A model generated the notes under the pieces. It made no database searches. It had not been told where the DNA came from and saw only the letters and a list, made by a program, of their open reading frames with translations. A DNA stretch of 64,000 nt. It comes from Granulicella aggregans (GTDB taxonomy: Bacteria > Acidobacteriota > Terriglobia > Terriglobales > Acidobacteriaceae). The stretch's first letter is position 1. Each line of letters starts with the position of its first letter. This document shows positions 18,072 through 26,803 of this stretch, in pieces. The stretch spans positions 372,001 to 436,000 of the forward strand of contig NZ_JAGSYE010000003.1 of assembly GCF_025685565.1 (NCBI RefSeq), given 5' to 3'. Both the position numbers and the translations under genes were made by a program.

Positions 18072-19106
18072 ATGAACTATGCGGTTCTGTTCTTTTCGCT
18101 TTCATGCGTGATCGTCGCGGGTTCCCTTACCTTGCAAGCACAGGATGCGCCTTCACCGGGCGCGCCTCCTTGGGCAAGTAGTGCCACTGGTCAGACGGAC
18201 GGCGACCTATCGACGCCTCGATTGAAGGTAAGGGCTGATTTGGTCAATGTCTACTTGTCCGTAAGCGACAAGAGCGGATACATCACAAACATCCAGAAGG
18301 GCGGATGTGCGATCGAGGAAGATAAAGTCCCTCAGAAGATCAAGGACTTTACCTTTGAGGATAATCTTCCGCTGTCGATCGGGCTGCTCCTCGATACAAG
18401 CTCCAGCCAGAGACATGTGATGCCGTTTGAGCGGGAAGCCGCTAGACTCTTCCTAAACCACCTCGCAATGCCGAAAGACGAGACGTTTCTCATTTCCTTC
18501 GACTCGAACGTCGATCTGTTGGCGGATTTTTCGAATGAGCCTGCCTTTATCCAACAGGCAATCGACCACGCAGCGTTCAAAGCCGGTGCGAGCCCGGCAG
18601 GTAGGTCTATGACCGGTAATGGCGCTATTGGCGGAGCGCTGCTTTATGACGCGCTCTATCTTGCGGCCCACGACGAACTGCAGCAAGCAGCCGGCCGCAG
18701 GGTTCTCTTAGTTGTCACGGATGGTAATGATGAAGGCTCGCAGCAGGATCTGAAATCTGCGATTGCGGCGGCACAGAAAGCGAACACAATTGTCTACGTC
18801 GTTCTAACCACCGACAAATCGTCCACCGATAGGCGACAAGCCTACCGGGCTATGGTCGAGATGGATCGCCTGGCCCGCTCGACGGGTGGCCGCGTGATCG
18901 ATGTTGGTACTGATCAAAGGAAGCTGGATACCGCTTTCACGCAAATCGAGCACGAGTTGCGGGCGCAGTATCTGGCGAGCTACACATCGACCAACGTCCG
19001 AATGAACCTCCCTTTGAGAAAGCTCAGTGTCAAGTGCGGAGAGGGAGAAAAAGTCCAAGTGCAGAAAGCGTATTACGTATTGACCGATGAGTCAGGAGAC
19101 GAGTAA
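18072..19106 (+). CDS. Acidobacterial VWFA-related domain protein
   Basis: The 344-residue protein has a Sec signal peptide (residues 1-24, ending LTLQAQ) and the layout of the acidobacterial VWFA family (TIGR03436 type): KVRADLVNVYLSVSDKSG, then the MIDAS motif DTSSS (about 109-113), a threonine/serine-rich loop, and LVVTDGNDEGS for the second metal-site strand (about 220). It ends with a beta-rich segment (LRKLSVKCGEGEKVQVQKAYYVL). Such proteins are secreted and thought to mediate protein-protein contacts through a metal ion. No partner is encoded beside it. The family is a strong phylum marker. Confidence 0.85.
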   Translation: MNYAVLFFSLSCVIVAGSLTLQAQDAPSPGAPPWASSATGQTDGDLSTPRLKVRADLVNVYLSVSDKSGYITNIQKGGCAIEEDKVPQKIKDFTFEDNLPLSIGLLLDTSSSQRHVMPFEREAARLFLNHLAMPKDETFLISFDSNVDLLADFSNEPAFIQQAIDHAAFKAGASPAGRSMTGNGAIGGALLYDALYLAAHDELQQAAGRRVLLVVTDGNDEGSQQDLKSAIAAAQKANTIVYVVLTTDKSSTDRRQAYRAMVEMDRLARSTGGRVIDVGTDQRKLDTAFTQIEHELRAQYLASYTSTNVRMNLPLRKLSVKCGEGEKVQVQKAYYVLTDESGDE

Positions 19107-19132
19107 CGCTGGTTCTGATTTCGTCTCTGCTT

Positions 19133-19633
19133 CTACAGAGTAGATTCTACCATTCTCCCTACGGTGGGAAGTTTGGCCCCCGGGGTTTCAATTGCACATG
19201 CAGTACAAAGCTCGCATATAAATACGTGACCTAACTTTTGAAGGGACTCATACATGATGGGCTTGCCATCTCTATCCAACAACCCTTTCGGCTCATTCCA
19301 TTGGTGCTTGCACGATAGCAGTGGAAAGAGCCGATCATATAGACGAACTGTCGCAGCTTCTGCGCCAGCATTGTCAATATACTCAACAAGGTCGAAGTAG
19401 GCTAAAGGCGAAAGATCGGGTATGACGGAGGCAGGCCTGAGATTGAAGAGGATTTCCTTGTAAAGGATCGTCCCAACGAAACCAAGAGCCTTTCTAGATA
19501 CAGCCTCCAGCTGGGTGACGATGAGGCGCAACTCTTCCAACTGAGAGAGCAGATTATCATCCATATAGGGAATTGCCTCCAACGTCTGAGACAGACAGAG
19601 TCTCGTGACAGAATAAACCTTCTTGAGTGACAC
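19133..19633 (-). CDS. Hypothetical protein with cysteine cluster
   Basis: This 166-residue product is not one I recognise. The first 80 residues are helical (SQLEELRLIVTQLEAVSRKALGFVG). The C-terminal part has LLSCKHQW and FICELCTACAIE, a Cys-x-His plus CxxCxxC arrangement that could bind zinc. Base composition is AT-richer than its neighbours. It converges on the VWFA gene, 26 bases away, and lies downstream of the chemotaxis protein on the same strand with a 35-base gap. An alternative start is the ATG of MDDNLLSQ. The real coding status is moderately likely. Confidence 0.5.
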   Translation of the reverse strand: MSLKKVYSVTRLCLSQTLEAIPYMDDNLLSQLEELRLIVTQLEAVSRKALGFVGTILYKEILFNLRPASVIPDLSPLAYFDLVEYIDNAGAEAATVRLYDRLFPLLSCKHQWNEPKGLLDRDGKPIMYESLQKLGHVFICELCTACAIETPGAKLPTVGRMVESTL

Positions 19634-19668
19634 AAAGTAGCTCAGTCACAGATGAACAGTCGATTCCA

Positions 19669-21306
19669 TCAGAAGGATTGGAAATTCTCTTCCATCGGAA
19701 ATGAGTTCAATTCCGCTGCGGTTGGCTTCGCGGACTGTGGGCCCGCTTTGACGGGTCCACTTGTTTTTCTGTTGCTACTGCCAGAGGGTTTCCTCGTCTG
19801 CGAGGCACGAGTATGGTACGTCTGCCAGGTCGAGGTAGCAGCCCGACGCGTGGAACGAAGAGACATACCAGACGATTGCCCACCACCACCGACCATCTCC
19901 TGGAGCCGTCCGATTACGTCTTTCAGCGTCTCGGACTGAGAGCTCAACTCTTCTGCTGCTGCCGCACTCTCTTCCGCGCTCGCTGCATTTGTTTGCGTGA
20001 CCTGCTCCATCTGACCGATCGCTCGGCCGATCTGGTCGATGCCACGAGACTGCTCTTCGCTCCCTAGGCTTACTTCATCGACCATCACCTTTACCTTCAA
20101 AGAATCTTCAGTCACGGCCCGGATAGCAAGAGCTACCTGGTCTACCTTGCCCTTACCCTCGTTCGACCGAGTAATAGAGTCTTCGATCAACGTGGCCGTG
20201 TCTTTTGCCGCTTGGGCACTGCGCTGCGCCAGACTCCGGACCTCATCAGCAACAACGGCGAAGCCCATACCTGCTTCACCCGCCCGTGCGGCTTCTACCG
20301 CGGCGTTCAAGGCAAGGATGTTGGTCTGGAACGCAATCTCGTCAATTACTTTGATGATCTTCGAGATTTTCCCGCTTGACTCCGTGATGAGATCCATGGA
20401 GACGACCATGTCTTCGAGGAATCGGTTCGCCTGGTTGACCTTGTCCTGTGACCGTGACAGGAGCTCAGCCGTCGAGCGCGAGTTATCCGTGTTCTTGCGT
20501 GCCATCGAGTTGATCTCCTCGGAAGATGCCGAAGTCTCTTCAAGAGAAGCAGCTTGCTCGGATGCGCCCTGCGCCAGCGATTGGCTTGAAGATGAGACCT
20601 GGCCTGCGGCGGTGGCAACCTGCTCAGCGCCATCGCTCAACTCAAGAATGCTGCTCTGCAAGATAACATTGATTCCTCGGACAACCCACACGATACCGCA
20701 ACCGACTCCCAGGCCAAGCACGATCATGAAGATGCCTACGTTCCTCGCGGTTGGAATCATGGCGATATCGTCTTCGCCTACCTTCACGGCAAACTTGTAT
20801 TGGGCCTGAGAGATCTCATCGCCGGCATCGCTGATGGGCGAAGCCAAGGCATCGACCTTTTCTCGCAAAACCGTGTCCGCGGCAACCAAGTTGCCCTTCT
20901 CAATGAGTTCATAATCCTCATTGAGCGCCTGGGAAAAGGCTGGCATCTTATCGAGCACCTCTGTTTGCATCTTCTGCTTCAGCTCCGGACTCGCGGCATT
21001 CGCAACGAACTCCCCTCCTTCTTTCAAGACGCGTGCCGATTCTGTTTCTATAACGCCGCGAAGCCGCGCGATCTCTTTAGCATCGTTCATGTGCGCCCGT
21101 GCATTGATTCCACGAGCGGATCCCAGGATGTCAGACGTGAGATTGTTGACATCTCCAGCCAAGTAAAGATTGCGCGCTTTGTTGGTAGCAACGTCTGTAA
21201 GTGAGTCGCCGAGAGTGCCGAGGTTCCTCATGGAGACCAAGCCGATCGCTATGGTTATGACAAGCGATGCACCGAATCCCGCATATAACTTTTTGCTGAT
21301 GGTCAT
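19669..21306 (-). CDS. Methyl-accepting chemotaxis protein
   Basis: The 545-residue protein has a first transmembrane helix (about 8-28), a four-helix-bundle periplasmic sensor of the 4HB_MCP type (about 30-185), a second helix (about 188-210), a short linker and a long coiled-coil signalling domain (about 225-500). The hairpin tip is clear: [42 protein letters not shown] (about 335-375), the part that contacts CheA and CheW. Repeated EEQSRG and [13 protein letters not shown] segments are methylation-helix candidates. A Gly/Ser/Arg-rich tail follows, without the CheR-binding pentapeptide. The ATG has GAGGTG upstream. No other chemotaxis gene is nearby. Confidence 0.92.
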   Translation of the reverse strand: MTISKKLYAGFGASLVITIAIGLVSMRNLGTLGDSLTDVATNKARNLYLAGDVNNLTSDILGSARGINARAHMNDAKEIARLRGVIETESARVLKEGGEFVANAASPELKQKMQTEVLDKMPAFSQALNEDYELIEKGNLVAADTVLREKVDALASPISDAGDEISQAQYKFAVKVGEDDIAMIPTARNVGIFMIVLGLGVGCGIVWVVRGINVILQSSILELSDGAEQVATAAGQVSSSSQSLAQGASEQAASLEETSASSEEINSMARKNTDNSRSTAELLSRSQDKVNQANRFLEDMVVSMDLITESSGKISKIIKVIDEIAFQTNILALNAAVEAARAGEAGMGFAVVADEVRSLAQRSAQAAKDTATLIEDSITRSNEGKGKVDQVALAIRAVTEDSLKVKVMVDEVSLGSEEQSRGIDQIGRAIGQMEQVTQTNAASAEESAAAAEELSSQSETLKDVIGRLQEMVGGGGQSSGMSLRSTRRAATSTWQTYHTRASQTRKPSGSSNRKTSGPVKAGPQSAKPTAAELNSFPMEENFQSF

Positions 21307-21405
21307 ATTTCACCTCAATAGTCTTGTCTTGAGTTGCTTGCGCAGGCGATGCCAACGCACTTGCTGCTGTCTTCTGAAACCTGCTCATTGAAGATTTGCT
21401 GACGG

Positions 21406-22212
21406 TCAGAAAAGCCGTGACACCGACTTGAAGATCCTGTCGCTCCGGACGGAATAACCTATCGAGAAAAGCGCATGAAATCTGGCGGAGTCCTTCAGGT
21501 ATCCGGTTCTGATATCCAATTGAGTGAGCCTTCGGATTGTGATCGAGAACCCTCCGTCGACGACATACTCAAGGTTGCCGTTCGCAAGAATCGTCGGCGC
21601 GTATTCAGCGAACCCCGTAACGGTTTCCGATAGACTGCGTCCTCCAGCGACGCTTGGAGCCCATGACATTCGGCGGGCACCCGCGAGGGTCGTGAGCGTG
21701 CTGCCTCCAACTTCGTTCAGGAAGTAGGCTTTCTTGATCGTCTGTGTCCAGATTGCGGTGACTCCGGGATCGTAGCTGCCGGAGGTCCAATTCGAACCGC
21801 CTCCTGGAAAGCTCAATCCGACAATTGAGGAGCGGGGATAGATGCTGTTGGGTTTGCCCAAAGCGAACTTGGCGCTGAGCGCCGGATCCATAGTTTGAAG
21901 GGAATGACTGTCGGAGGTGTTCGATCGCTGGTAAACCTCATCGCCAAACAAGAAGCGAACTTCTACCTGATTGGTCAACCCAAAACGCAAGAGTGTTTCT
22001 GGAAGGTCGGCGACATACTGTTTTTTTTGATAAGTGACTCCCGCTCCGTTTTCAACCTGCAGGCTCTGGCCGGGAATCAGATCGGGCGAATTGCCCACCG
22101 TGGGCCGTTCAGTGGAGATCACGGGTAGCTGAGTTTCCTGAGCGGAGGCAATCCATCCTCGGCTGCCCATGCTTAACAAGCAAACGACCCCAAATTTGAC
22201 AATGCTTTTCAA
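21406..22212 (-). CDS. Outer-membrane transporter-like protein (MetA-pathway phenol type)
   Basis: The 268-residue protein has a signal peptide (about 1-24) and the sequence ISTERPTVGNSPDLIPGQSLQVENGAGV, typical of the Phenol_MetA_deg family of predicted outer-membrane barrels (start of the mature chain followed by alternating beta strands). The strands end in an aromatic residue (SVSRLF), as expected for Bam-inserted barrels. Substrate is unknown; the family name comes from phenol degradation loci. It starts at a TTG with GGAG five bases upstream. It is 99 bases upstream of the chemotaxis receptor on the same strand, so the two may be co-transcribed. Confidence 0.75.
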   Translation of the reverse strand: MKSIVKFGVVCLLSMGSRGWIASAQETQLPVISTERPTVGNSPDLIPGQSLQVENGAGVTYQKKQYVADLPETLLRFGLTNQVEVRFLFGDEVYQRSNTSDSHSLQTMDPALSAKFALGKPNSIYPRSSIVGLSFPGGGSNWTSGSYDPGVTAIWTQTIKKAYFLNEVGGSTLTTLAGARRMSWAPSVAGGRSLSETVTGFAEYAPTILANGNLEYVVDGGFSITIRRLTQLDIRTGYLKDSARFHALFSIGYSVRSDRIFKSVSRLF

Positions 22213-22579
22213 TGACGCTCCAAATCTTGTGAGTGATTGGGTTGGAATCGCAAGCTGCTCAACATGAAGAGATCGATAGCGCTGACATAGAAACGGTCCT
22301 CAAGAAGGAGATTTCATAAAGACATCCTTCGTTCGGCCTAGATCTCGGTATTTACGAAATCTTTATAGATCGAGCATCGTCTTATCGGCTGCGCCGAAGA
22401 TCCGCTCCATGCCACTATCGTGCTACTCAGGAGAACCAAATACAGCTGACATGAATGAGTCCGGTCCGCGTTTCGACCGGTGGCATCACCCGTCGCCAAC
22501 CTCGAAGCCCTCGCCGCCGACTGGTCCGTCCTCGTTAGATTCATCCAAAGACCGCCTCTAGAAGTCTTCACTCTGATAG
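22213..22579. other. Intergenic region upstream of the outer-membrane protein
   Basis: No gene is recognised in this 367-base region. The AT-rich part at about 22300-22390 (TCGGTATTTACGAAATCTTTATAG) could hold the minus-strand promoter of the outer-membrane protein. The part from about 22480 has another composition and probably belongs to the transposon debris that follows. Confidence 0.35.
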
Positions 22580-23044
22580 ATGGGAAAAATAGCCGAACTA
22601 CTGATCGTCGACGAGCTAGGCTTCGTGCCCCTGCCCTATGTCCATGTGGTCTTCACCGTGCCCGAGCAACTGGCGCCGCCGGCACTCCGCAACCAGCGTC
22701 GGTTCTACAACCTGCTGTTTCGGGCCGCTTCCGAGACCCTGCTGGAGATCGCGGCCGATCCACACCATCTCGGTGCACGCATCGGCGTACTCTCCGTGTT
22801 GCACACCTGTTCGCAGGACCTCGGACTTCATCTCCACCTTCACTGTCTCGTCCCCGCCGGTGGACTGGCGCTTGATCGCTCCCGATGGGTCGCGTCAAGA
22901 CGTAACTTCTTTCTACCGGTTCGCGTGCTCAGCCGGATGTTCCGCGGCAAGCTGCTCACCTTCCTCAGGCAGAGCTATCGATGTCGTTTTTCCTTTACCT
23001 ATATAACGGTTTCGTTGGTTCCAAAGGACTTACGCTATTCCTAA
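22580..23044 (+). pseudogene. Chimeric transposon debris: IstB fragment joined to IS91-type transposase fragment
   Basis: The single open frame joins two unrelated pieces. Residues 1-19 (GKIAELLIVDELGFVPL) match the Walker B region of IS21 IstB helper ATPases (LLIIDDLGFLPL type). Residues about 20-125 (PYVHVVFTVPEQLAPPALRNQ, VLHTCSQDLGLHLHLHCLVPAGGL) match the Y2/HUH transposase of IS91/IS801, including the HUH-type LHLHCLVPAGG. After residue about 130 the sequence no longer looks like either. There is no catalytic tyrosine region, so the product is not a functional enzyme. Confidence 0.7.
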
Positions 23045-23045
23045 A

Positions 23046-23105
23046 GGTGTAGAAATGTTCCTTAGCCTATAGAACTCTTCCTATACCTGTAGAACGATTG
23101 CTCAT
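23046..23105 (+). repeat. Three 20-bp degenerate tandem repeats
   Basis: The motif (C)CTGTAGAAC recurs with TAGAA at 23050, 23070 and 23090, exactly 20 bases apart, each followed by a T/C-rich stretch. Units are GGTGTAGAAATGTTCCTTAG, CCTATAGAACTCTTCCTATA and CCTGTAGAACGATTGCTCAT. Terminal repeat blocks of about 20 bp are known at the ends of IS21-type elements, and an IstB fragment lies next to it, so this may be an orphan transposon end. Confidence 0.5.
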
Positions 23106-23210
23106 GCGATTTCGTTGTCAAACCGATCGTCAACGACGTTCAGTGGTTGGAGTGCCCGGCTTCTTTTGTACCAGTGGAATTGATACAAACTGGGATCAAA
23201 GGAGCGTTCT

Positions 23211-23492
23211 ATGGCACGAGGGAAGAAGCATAGTCCAGAGCAGGTTGTGAACCTGTTACGTCAGATCGAAGTCTCTATTGCGAACGGTAAAACGACGTCG
23301 CTCGCGTGCAAGGAAGCGGGGATCACGGACCAGACTTACTACCGTTGGCGTAAGGAGTATGGCGGGCTGCAGGTGGATCAAGCGCGGCGGCTGAAGGAAC
23401 TGGAACAGGAGAACGCGAAGTTGAAGCGCATCGTGGCCAACCTCAGCCTCGAGAAGCTGGTGCTGAAGGACATCGCGGAGGGAAATTTCTAA
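23211..23492 (+). CDS. IS3 transposase OrfA (helix-turn-helix, leucine zipper)
   Basis: The 93-residue protein has the transposase_8 helix-turn-helix (SPEQVVNLLRQIE...GKTTSLACKEAGITDQTYYRWRKEYGG) and a C-terminal coiled coil (RRLKELEQENAKLKRIVANLSLEKLVLKDI), used for DNA end binding and multimerisation. It belongs to the IS407-like branch by sequence. An A AAT TTC heptamer stands immediately before its stop codon, so a -1 frameshift can join it to OrfB. The ATG has AAAGGAGCG upstream. Confidence 0.9.
   Translation: MARGKKHSPEQVVNLLRQIEVSIANGKTTSLACKEAGITDQTYYRWRKEYGGLQVDQARRLKELEQENAKLKRIVANLSLEKLVLKDIAEGNF
23483..23489 (+). promoter_or_regulatory. Probable -1 frameshift site
   Basis: The heptamer AAATTTC fits the slippery pattern X XXY YYZ in the OrfA frame (codons AAT TTC), directly followed by TAA (23490-23492). 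The -1 frame is open through the junction (KFLSPERRRCAVNHARQVHG) into OrfB, so the fused OrfAB transposase can be made here. This is how IS3 elements control activity. Confidence 0.6.
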
Positions 23493-23515
23493 GCCCTGAG
23501 CGACGTCGCTGTGCG

Positions 23516-24418
23516 GTGAACCATGCGCGACAGGTGCATGGGCTGAGCGAGCGGCATGCGTGCCTTGTGGTGCAACAGCCACGTGGCACGCAGCGCTACC
23601 GCCCGACACAGCGCGAGGACGAAGATGCTCTCACCCAGGCCATCGTGACCCTAGCTGGTCAGTATGGCCGCTATGGTTATCGCCGCATTACAGCTCTGCT
23701 CAGACACGCAGGCTGGCATGTCGGCAAGGACCGGGTGGAGAGAATCTGGCGTCGCGAGGGGCTGAAAGTTCCACAACAGCAGAAGCCAAGAGGCCGGTTG
23801 TGGTTGAACGATGGCTCGTGCGTGCGCTTGCGGCCTGAGCATGTCAACCATGTCTGGAGCTACGACTTCGTGAGCGCTAGGACATACGACGGAAGGACGG
23901 TGCGGATGTTGAACCTGATCGATGAGCACAGCCGGGAGAGCCTTCTGGTCCGGCCAGAGCGTCGCTGGTCGAGCGCGAAGGTGATCGAGGTTCTGGCCGA
24001 CGTGATGGTGATCAAAGGAGTGCCGCAGCATATACGCTCGGACAACGGCCCTGAGTTCGTAGCTCGGGATCTGCGCAAATGGCTTGCGAACACAGGTGCA
24101 AAGACACTCTACATCGAACCCGGTTCACCATGGGAGAACGGCTACTGTGAATCGTTCAACTCGAAGCTGCGCGACGAGTTCCTCAACGGGGAGATCTTCT
24201 ACTCCATGAAGGAGATCAGGATCCTGGCTGAACGATGGAGGATCCACTACAACACCATCCGGCCTCACTCCTCGTTGAGCTATCGGCCGCCAGCGCCAGA
24301 GTCGTGGCAGGGCGGAACTGAAACAGGGTATGGAGAAGTGGAAAGCAAAGTGCGCTTCCCACTTCCCCACACCCTCGACGGCGGCTACTTGATCACAAAA
24401 GAAGCTGCGCTACACTGA
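23516..24418 (+). CDS. IS3 transposase OrfB (integrase catalytic domain)
   Basis: The product has an HTH_21 region (GQYGRYGYRRITALLRHAGW) and an rve DDE catalytic domain. First Asp: WSYDFVSARTYDG; second Asp: HIRSDNGPEFVA; Glu: PGSPWENGYCESFNSKLRDEF. The C-terminus has the usual HYNTIRPHSSLSYRPPAPE. It is read from the GTG at 23516, or more likely as an OrfAB fusion from the frameshift site at 23483, because the frame is open up to there. It appears intact. Confidence 0.92.
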   Translation: MNHARQVHGLSERHACLVVQQPRGTQRYRPTQREDEDALTQAIVTLAGQYGRYGYRRITALLRHAGWHVGKDRVERIWRREGLKVPQQQKPRGRLWLNDGSCVRLRPEHVNHVWSYDFVSARTYDGRTVRMLNLIDEHSRESLLVRPERRWSSAKVIEVLADVMVIKGVPQHIRSDNGPEFVARDLRKWLANTGAKTLYIEPGSPWENGYCESFNSKLRDEFLNGEIFYSMKEIRILAERWRIHYNTIRPHSSLSYRPPAPESWQGGTETGYGEVESKVRFPLPHTLDGGYLITKEAALH

Positions 24419-24607
24419 TAACCCGCGGTACAAAAGATCGGGCAGACCACTTTATTGTCCGTTTTCTGACGGGCCCCCCAGTATGCTTGCAGAAGCCGTA
24501 GAGCTCATCGAGGAACAGCTCAATCTACAATCTGTTTGACGTACCCCAGGGCAAAGCCTTGGCTGACCTTGGAAAAAGCGAGAAACGTTGCAACAGAGCC
24601 ATTCGTA

Positions 24608-25286
24608 CTACCCGCGGATATATGCATCCATGTTGTTAGAGGATTTATCTGCCGTTTTGGCCCGGCTGGTGGTCACGTCTTGAATAGTTTGGAAGAGTTT
24701 TGATTGCATATCCTGCTGGATCTTCCAACGATCCATTCGAGATTTTTCGGCGTCACGCATAATGGTTGCGTATATTAACTGTGCTTCCCTCGCATCTGAC
24801 AAGTACTGTGCCCATTGCTCTTTGGATTGCCCAGCATCCCTTAGAGCATCGCCTTCTGTCATCTGTATGACAGAAGCGCTGTCAAACGCAGCTTCACTCC
24901 TCATAAGTATCTCCAGCTTTTCTTTCAATACGCCGGAGGCAAGTTCATTCAACCCCTCTCCAATGCTTTTCCAGGCCGAATCGCGATCATCCCACTTCGT
25001 CACCGGCTTGGCATCTTTCGGAAGCGCCTGAAGCTGGGCGAGATCAGTTTCTTTCCACGCGCAATCACGAATGAGGATCGGAACGAGAATAGCTTCTTTG
25101 CGCATCCTGCGTTCTAAGGCGGCGGGCAATTCTTCTTCGCAGCAAAAATCTGAGGCAAGAAAGTCGGGACTGACGAGAAAAACGATGATATCCGCACTGG
25201 TGAGATGCTGGTCAATGTGGTGCTTCCACTCATCTCCGGCTCCAATCCTGGCATCGTCCCACACCTGGAATGATTTCTTTCGGGTA
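24608..25286 (-). pseudogene. TIR-domain protein, N-terminus cut by an IS element
   Basis: The visible chain begins YTRKKSFQVWDDARIGAGDEW and continues DQHLTSADIIVFLVSPDFLASDFCCEEEL, the second half of a bacterial TIR domain (PF13676 type), followed by a helical tail of about 110 residues. The first 40 or so TIR residues, with the start codon, are missing because the IS1182-type element ends at 25287 inside the frame. TIR proteins in bacteria are often NAD-consuming immune effectors; the Glu pair in SDFCCEEE lies where the catalytic Glu is expected. The N-terminal part is not found on the other side of the IS, so material was deleted. Confidence 0.75.
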
Positions 25287-26803
25287 TAGCAGCCCGTGGT
25301 GCAAGTAGCTGAATTCCATTGGGTGCTCTATGGGGTATTTCTGGAGCGATAGCATCCGGTGTTACTGGGCAAGTGGGGCCATTTGGAGTTGGACTGCGCG
25401 GTGGTGCCGATTCTGGCAGGTGAGCCACACGAAGAGGCGCAAAATGAAGTGTACGGCGCGGTTCCTCAGCTCTCGCGGAGTGCCCGCGCCGAGCAGTTTC
25501 CGCATCACCAGGCTCAGGTTGAAGGCGCTGACATGGGCCAACTGGCGCTTGAGGATGTTCTCGCGTCCCCGCAGGTGGCAGCGGCGCATCCCGCCGGTTT
25601 CGTAGCAGTGGGCGAAGCTGCGCTCGACCAGTTCGCCGCGCCGCTTGAGCAGGCTCTTGCCGTAGCTGCCCCGCACCCGCCGCCGATTGTCGTAAGTCGC
25701 CCGCTGCTCCTCGGCCTTGCCCCGCCAGCGCCGCTTGCCCTTCTGCCGCTTCTCCGGAATGTAGCTGCGCAGCCCGTAGCTCTTCACCCGCGTCAGGACC
25801 GCTCCGCTCAGATAGCCCTTGTCCGTGACCAGTTCTTCGATGCCGTTGAGGTTGACCTTCGCAGCTTCTGAAGGCATCTCCGACTGACGCGCCGCCAGCT
25901 CGGCCACCGCCGAGCCGGCCTCGATCAACGTCTCGTCCAGCGTGGCCGTGTCGCCCTTGTCGGCGGCCTGCAGGGTCACCGCAACCACCGCGCCGGTGTC
26001 CAGATCGACGGCGTGCTCGGCCTTGTGGGCCAGGTGCGTTCGCCCGTCCTTCATCTTCGCAATCCGCGCATCCTCGTCGACCGGGCTCTTCCACTCCTTG
26101 TTCGAGGTGCGCTTCCTGCGCTTGCGGTCCAGCCGTGTCAGGTCTTCGCGCGTTGGCGTTGCGATGCCCGACGCCCTGGCCAGTGCGGTCAGAAACTCCT
26201 CGTAACTCGCGCCCGTGTCGCGCCCCACGATCGAACGCATCGCCGCGTTGGCCTCGAGCGTCGTCGCGTCGACGGCCACGCGCTTGCCCTCGATCAGCCC
26301 GCGCCGCGCCAGCACCTCCAGCACCCAGCCGAACACGGCCGCATGCGTCTCCAGATCGATCCGCCGCCGCGTGCGCGAAATCGTCGAATGGTCCGGCGTG
26401 TATTCGTCGAGCGCGATGCCGACGAAGCGCCGCAGCGCGAGCGAATCGGCCATCCGCCAGGCGATCCCGCGCTCCGCCCCGATGCCTTCGAAATACCCGA
26501 TCAACAAAGACCGGAAGTAGATCCCAGGGGTCAGCGACGGACGGCCGAACTGCGCCGCGTAGAACTTCGCGCAACGGTCTTCGACAAACCGGTCGAAGCC
26601 CTCCGTGTCCAGCACAGCATTGAGACGCTCATAAAAAGGATGCCCTGGAGAGGCCGCCAACTGCGTGTGCGCCACCCACAAACCCTCTTGCCGCTCCCGA
26701 TCCTGCCGCCGACCCATCGCCATGAACAAAGCTTACAAACCGGCGCTGTGAATACCCCTGAAATCACCCGCACACGTATCTACACTTGCACCACGGGCTG
26801 CTA
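25287..26803 (-). mobile_element. IS1182-type insertion sequence
   Basis: The element is bounded by a 20-bp perfect inverted repeat that starts TAGCAGCCCGTGGTGCAAG at 25287 and is mirrored at 26784-26803. It is 1517 bp long with one transposase gene. There is no obvious target duplication, and both flanking genes are truncated exactly at the ends, which points to IS-mediated deletion. Confidence 0.8.
25362..26723 (-). CDS. IS1182-type DDE transposase
   Basis: The 453-residue enzyme has an N-terminal DUF772 domain (FGRPSLTPGIYFRSLLIGYFEG, HSTISRTRRRI) and a DDE_Tnp_1 fold: first Asp in VAVDATTLEANAA, second in VTDKGYLSG, Glu in ELVERSFAHCYETGG. The spacing and the insert with RKRRKRTSNKEWKSPVDEDARIAKMKDGRTHLAHKAEHAVDL fit the IS1182/IS5-like 1.5-kb elements. 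I use the ATG at 26723; a TTG at 26729 is possible. It appears intact. Confidence 0.85.
   Translation of the reverse strand: MAMGRRQDRERQEGLWVAHTQLAASPGHPFYERLNAVLDTEGFDRFVEDRCAKFYAAQFGRPSLTPGIYFRSLLIGYFEGIGAERGIAWRMADSLALRRFVGIALDEYTPDHSTISRTRRRIDLETHAAVFGWVLEVLARRGLIEGKRVAVDATTLEANAAMRSIVGRDTGASYEEFLTALARASGIATPTREDLTRLDRKRRKRTSNKEWKSPVDEDARIAKMKDGRTHLAHKAEHAVDLDTGAVVAVTLQAADKGDTATLDETLIEAGSAVAELAARQSEMPSEAAKVNLNGIEELVTDKGYLSGAVLTRVKSYGLRSYIPEKRQKGKRRWRGKAEEQRATYDNRRRVRGSYGKSLLKRRGELVERSFAHCYETGGMRRCHLRGRENILKRQLAHVSAFNLSLVMRKLLGAGTPRELRNRAVHFILRLFVWLTCQNRHHRAVQLQMAPLAQ

Larger units (their letters stand above)
23162..24437 (+). mobile_element. Intact IS3-family insertion sequence
   Basis: Both ends show the 11-bp inverted sequence TCTTTTGTACC (23162-23172) and its complement GGTACAAAAGA (24427-24437). 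If the element starts with TG as usual, the true ends are TGTACC at 23167 and GGTACA at 24432. Two genes in the orfA/orfB arrangement lie inside. I found no convincing target duplication, which argues for later rearrangement at a flank. Confidence 0.75.

Noticed and set aside
23046-23105. CRISPR array
   Set aside because: The 20-bp units are tandem and degenerate without spacers, and there are only three; no cas gene is present.
25114-26574. Minus-strand frame of 486 codons across the IS1182-type element
   Set aside because: It runs in another frame of the transposase and then of the TIR gene; the product is Arg/Ala/Gly-rich without domains.
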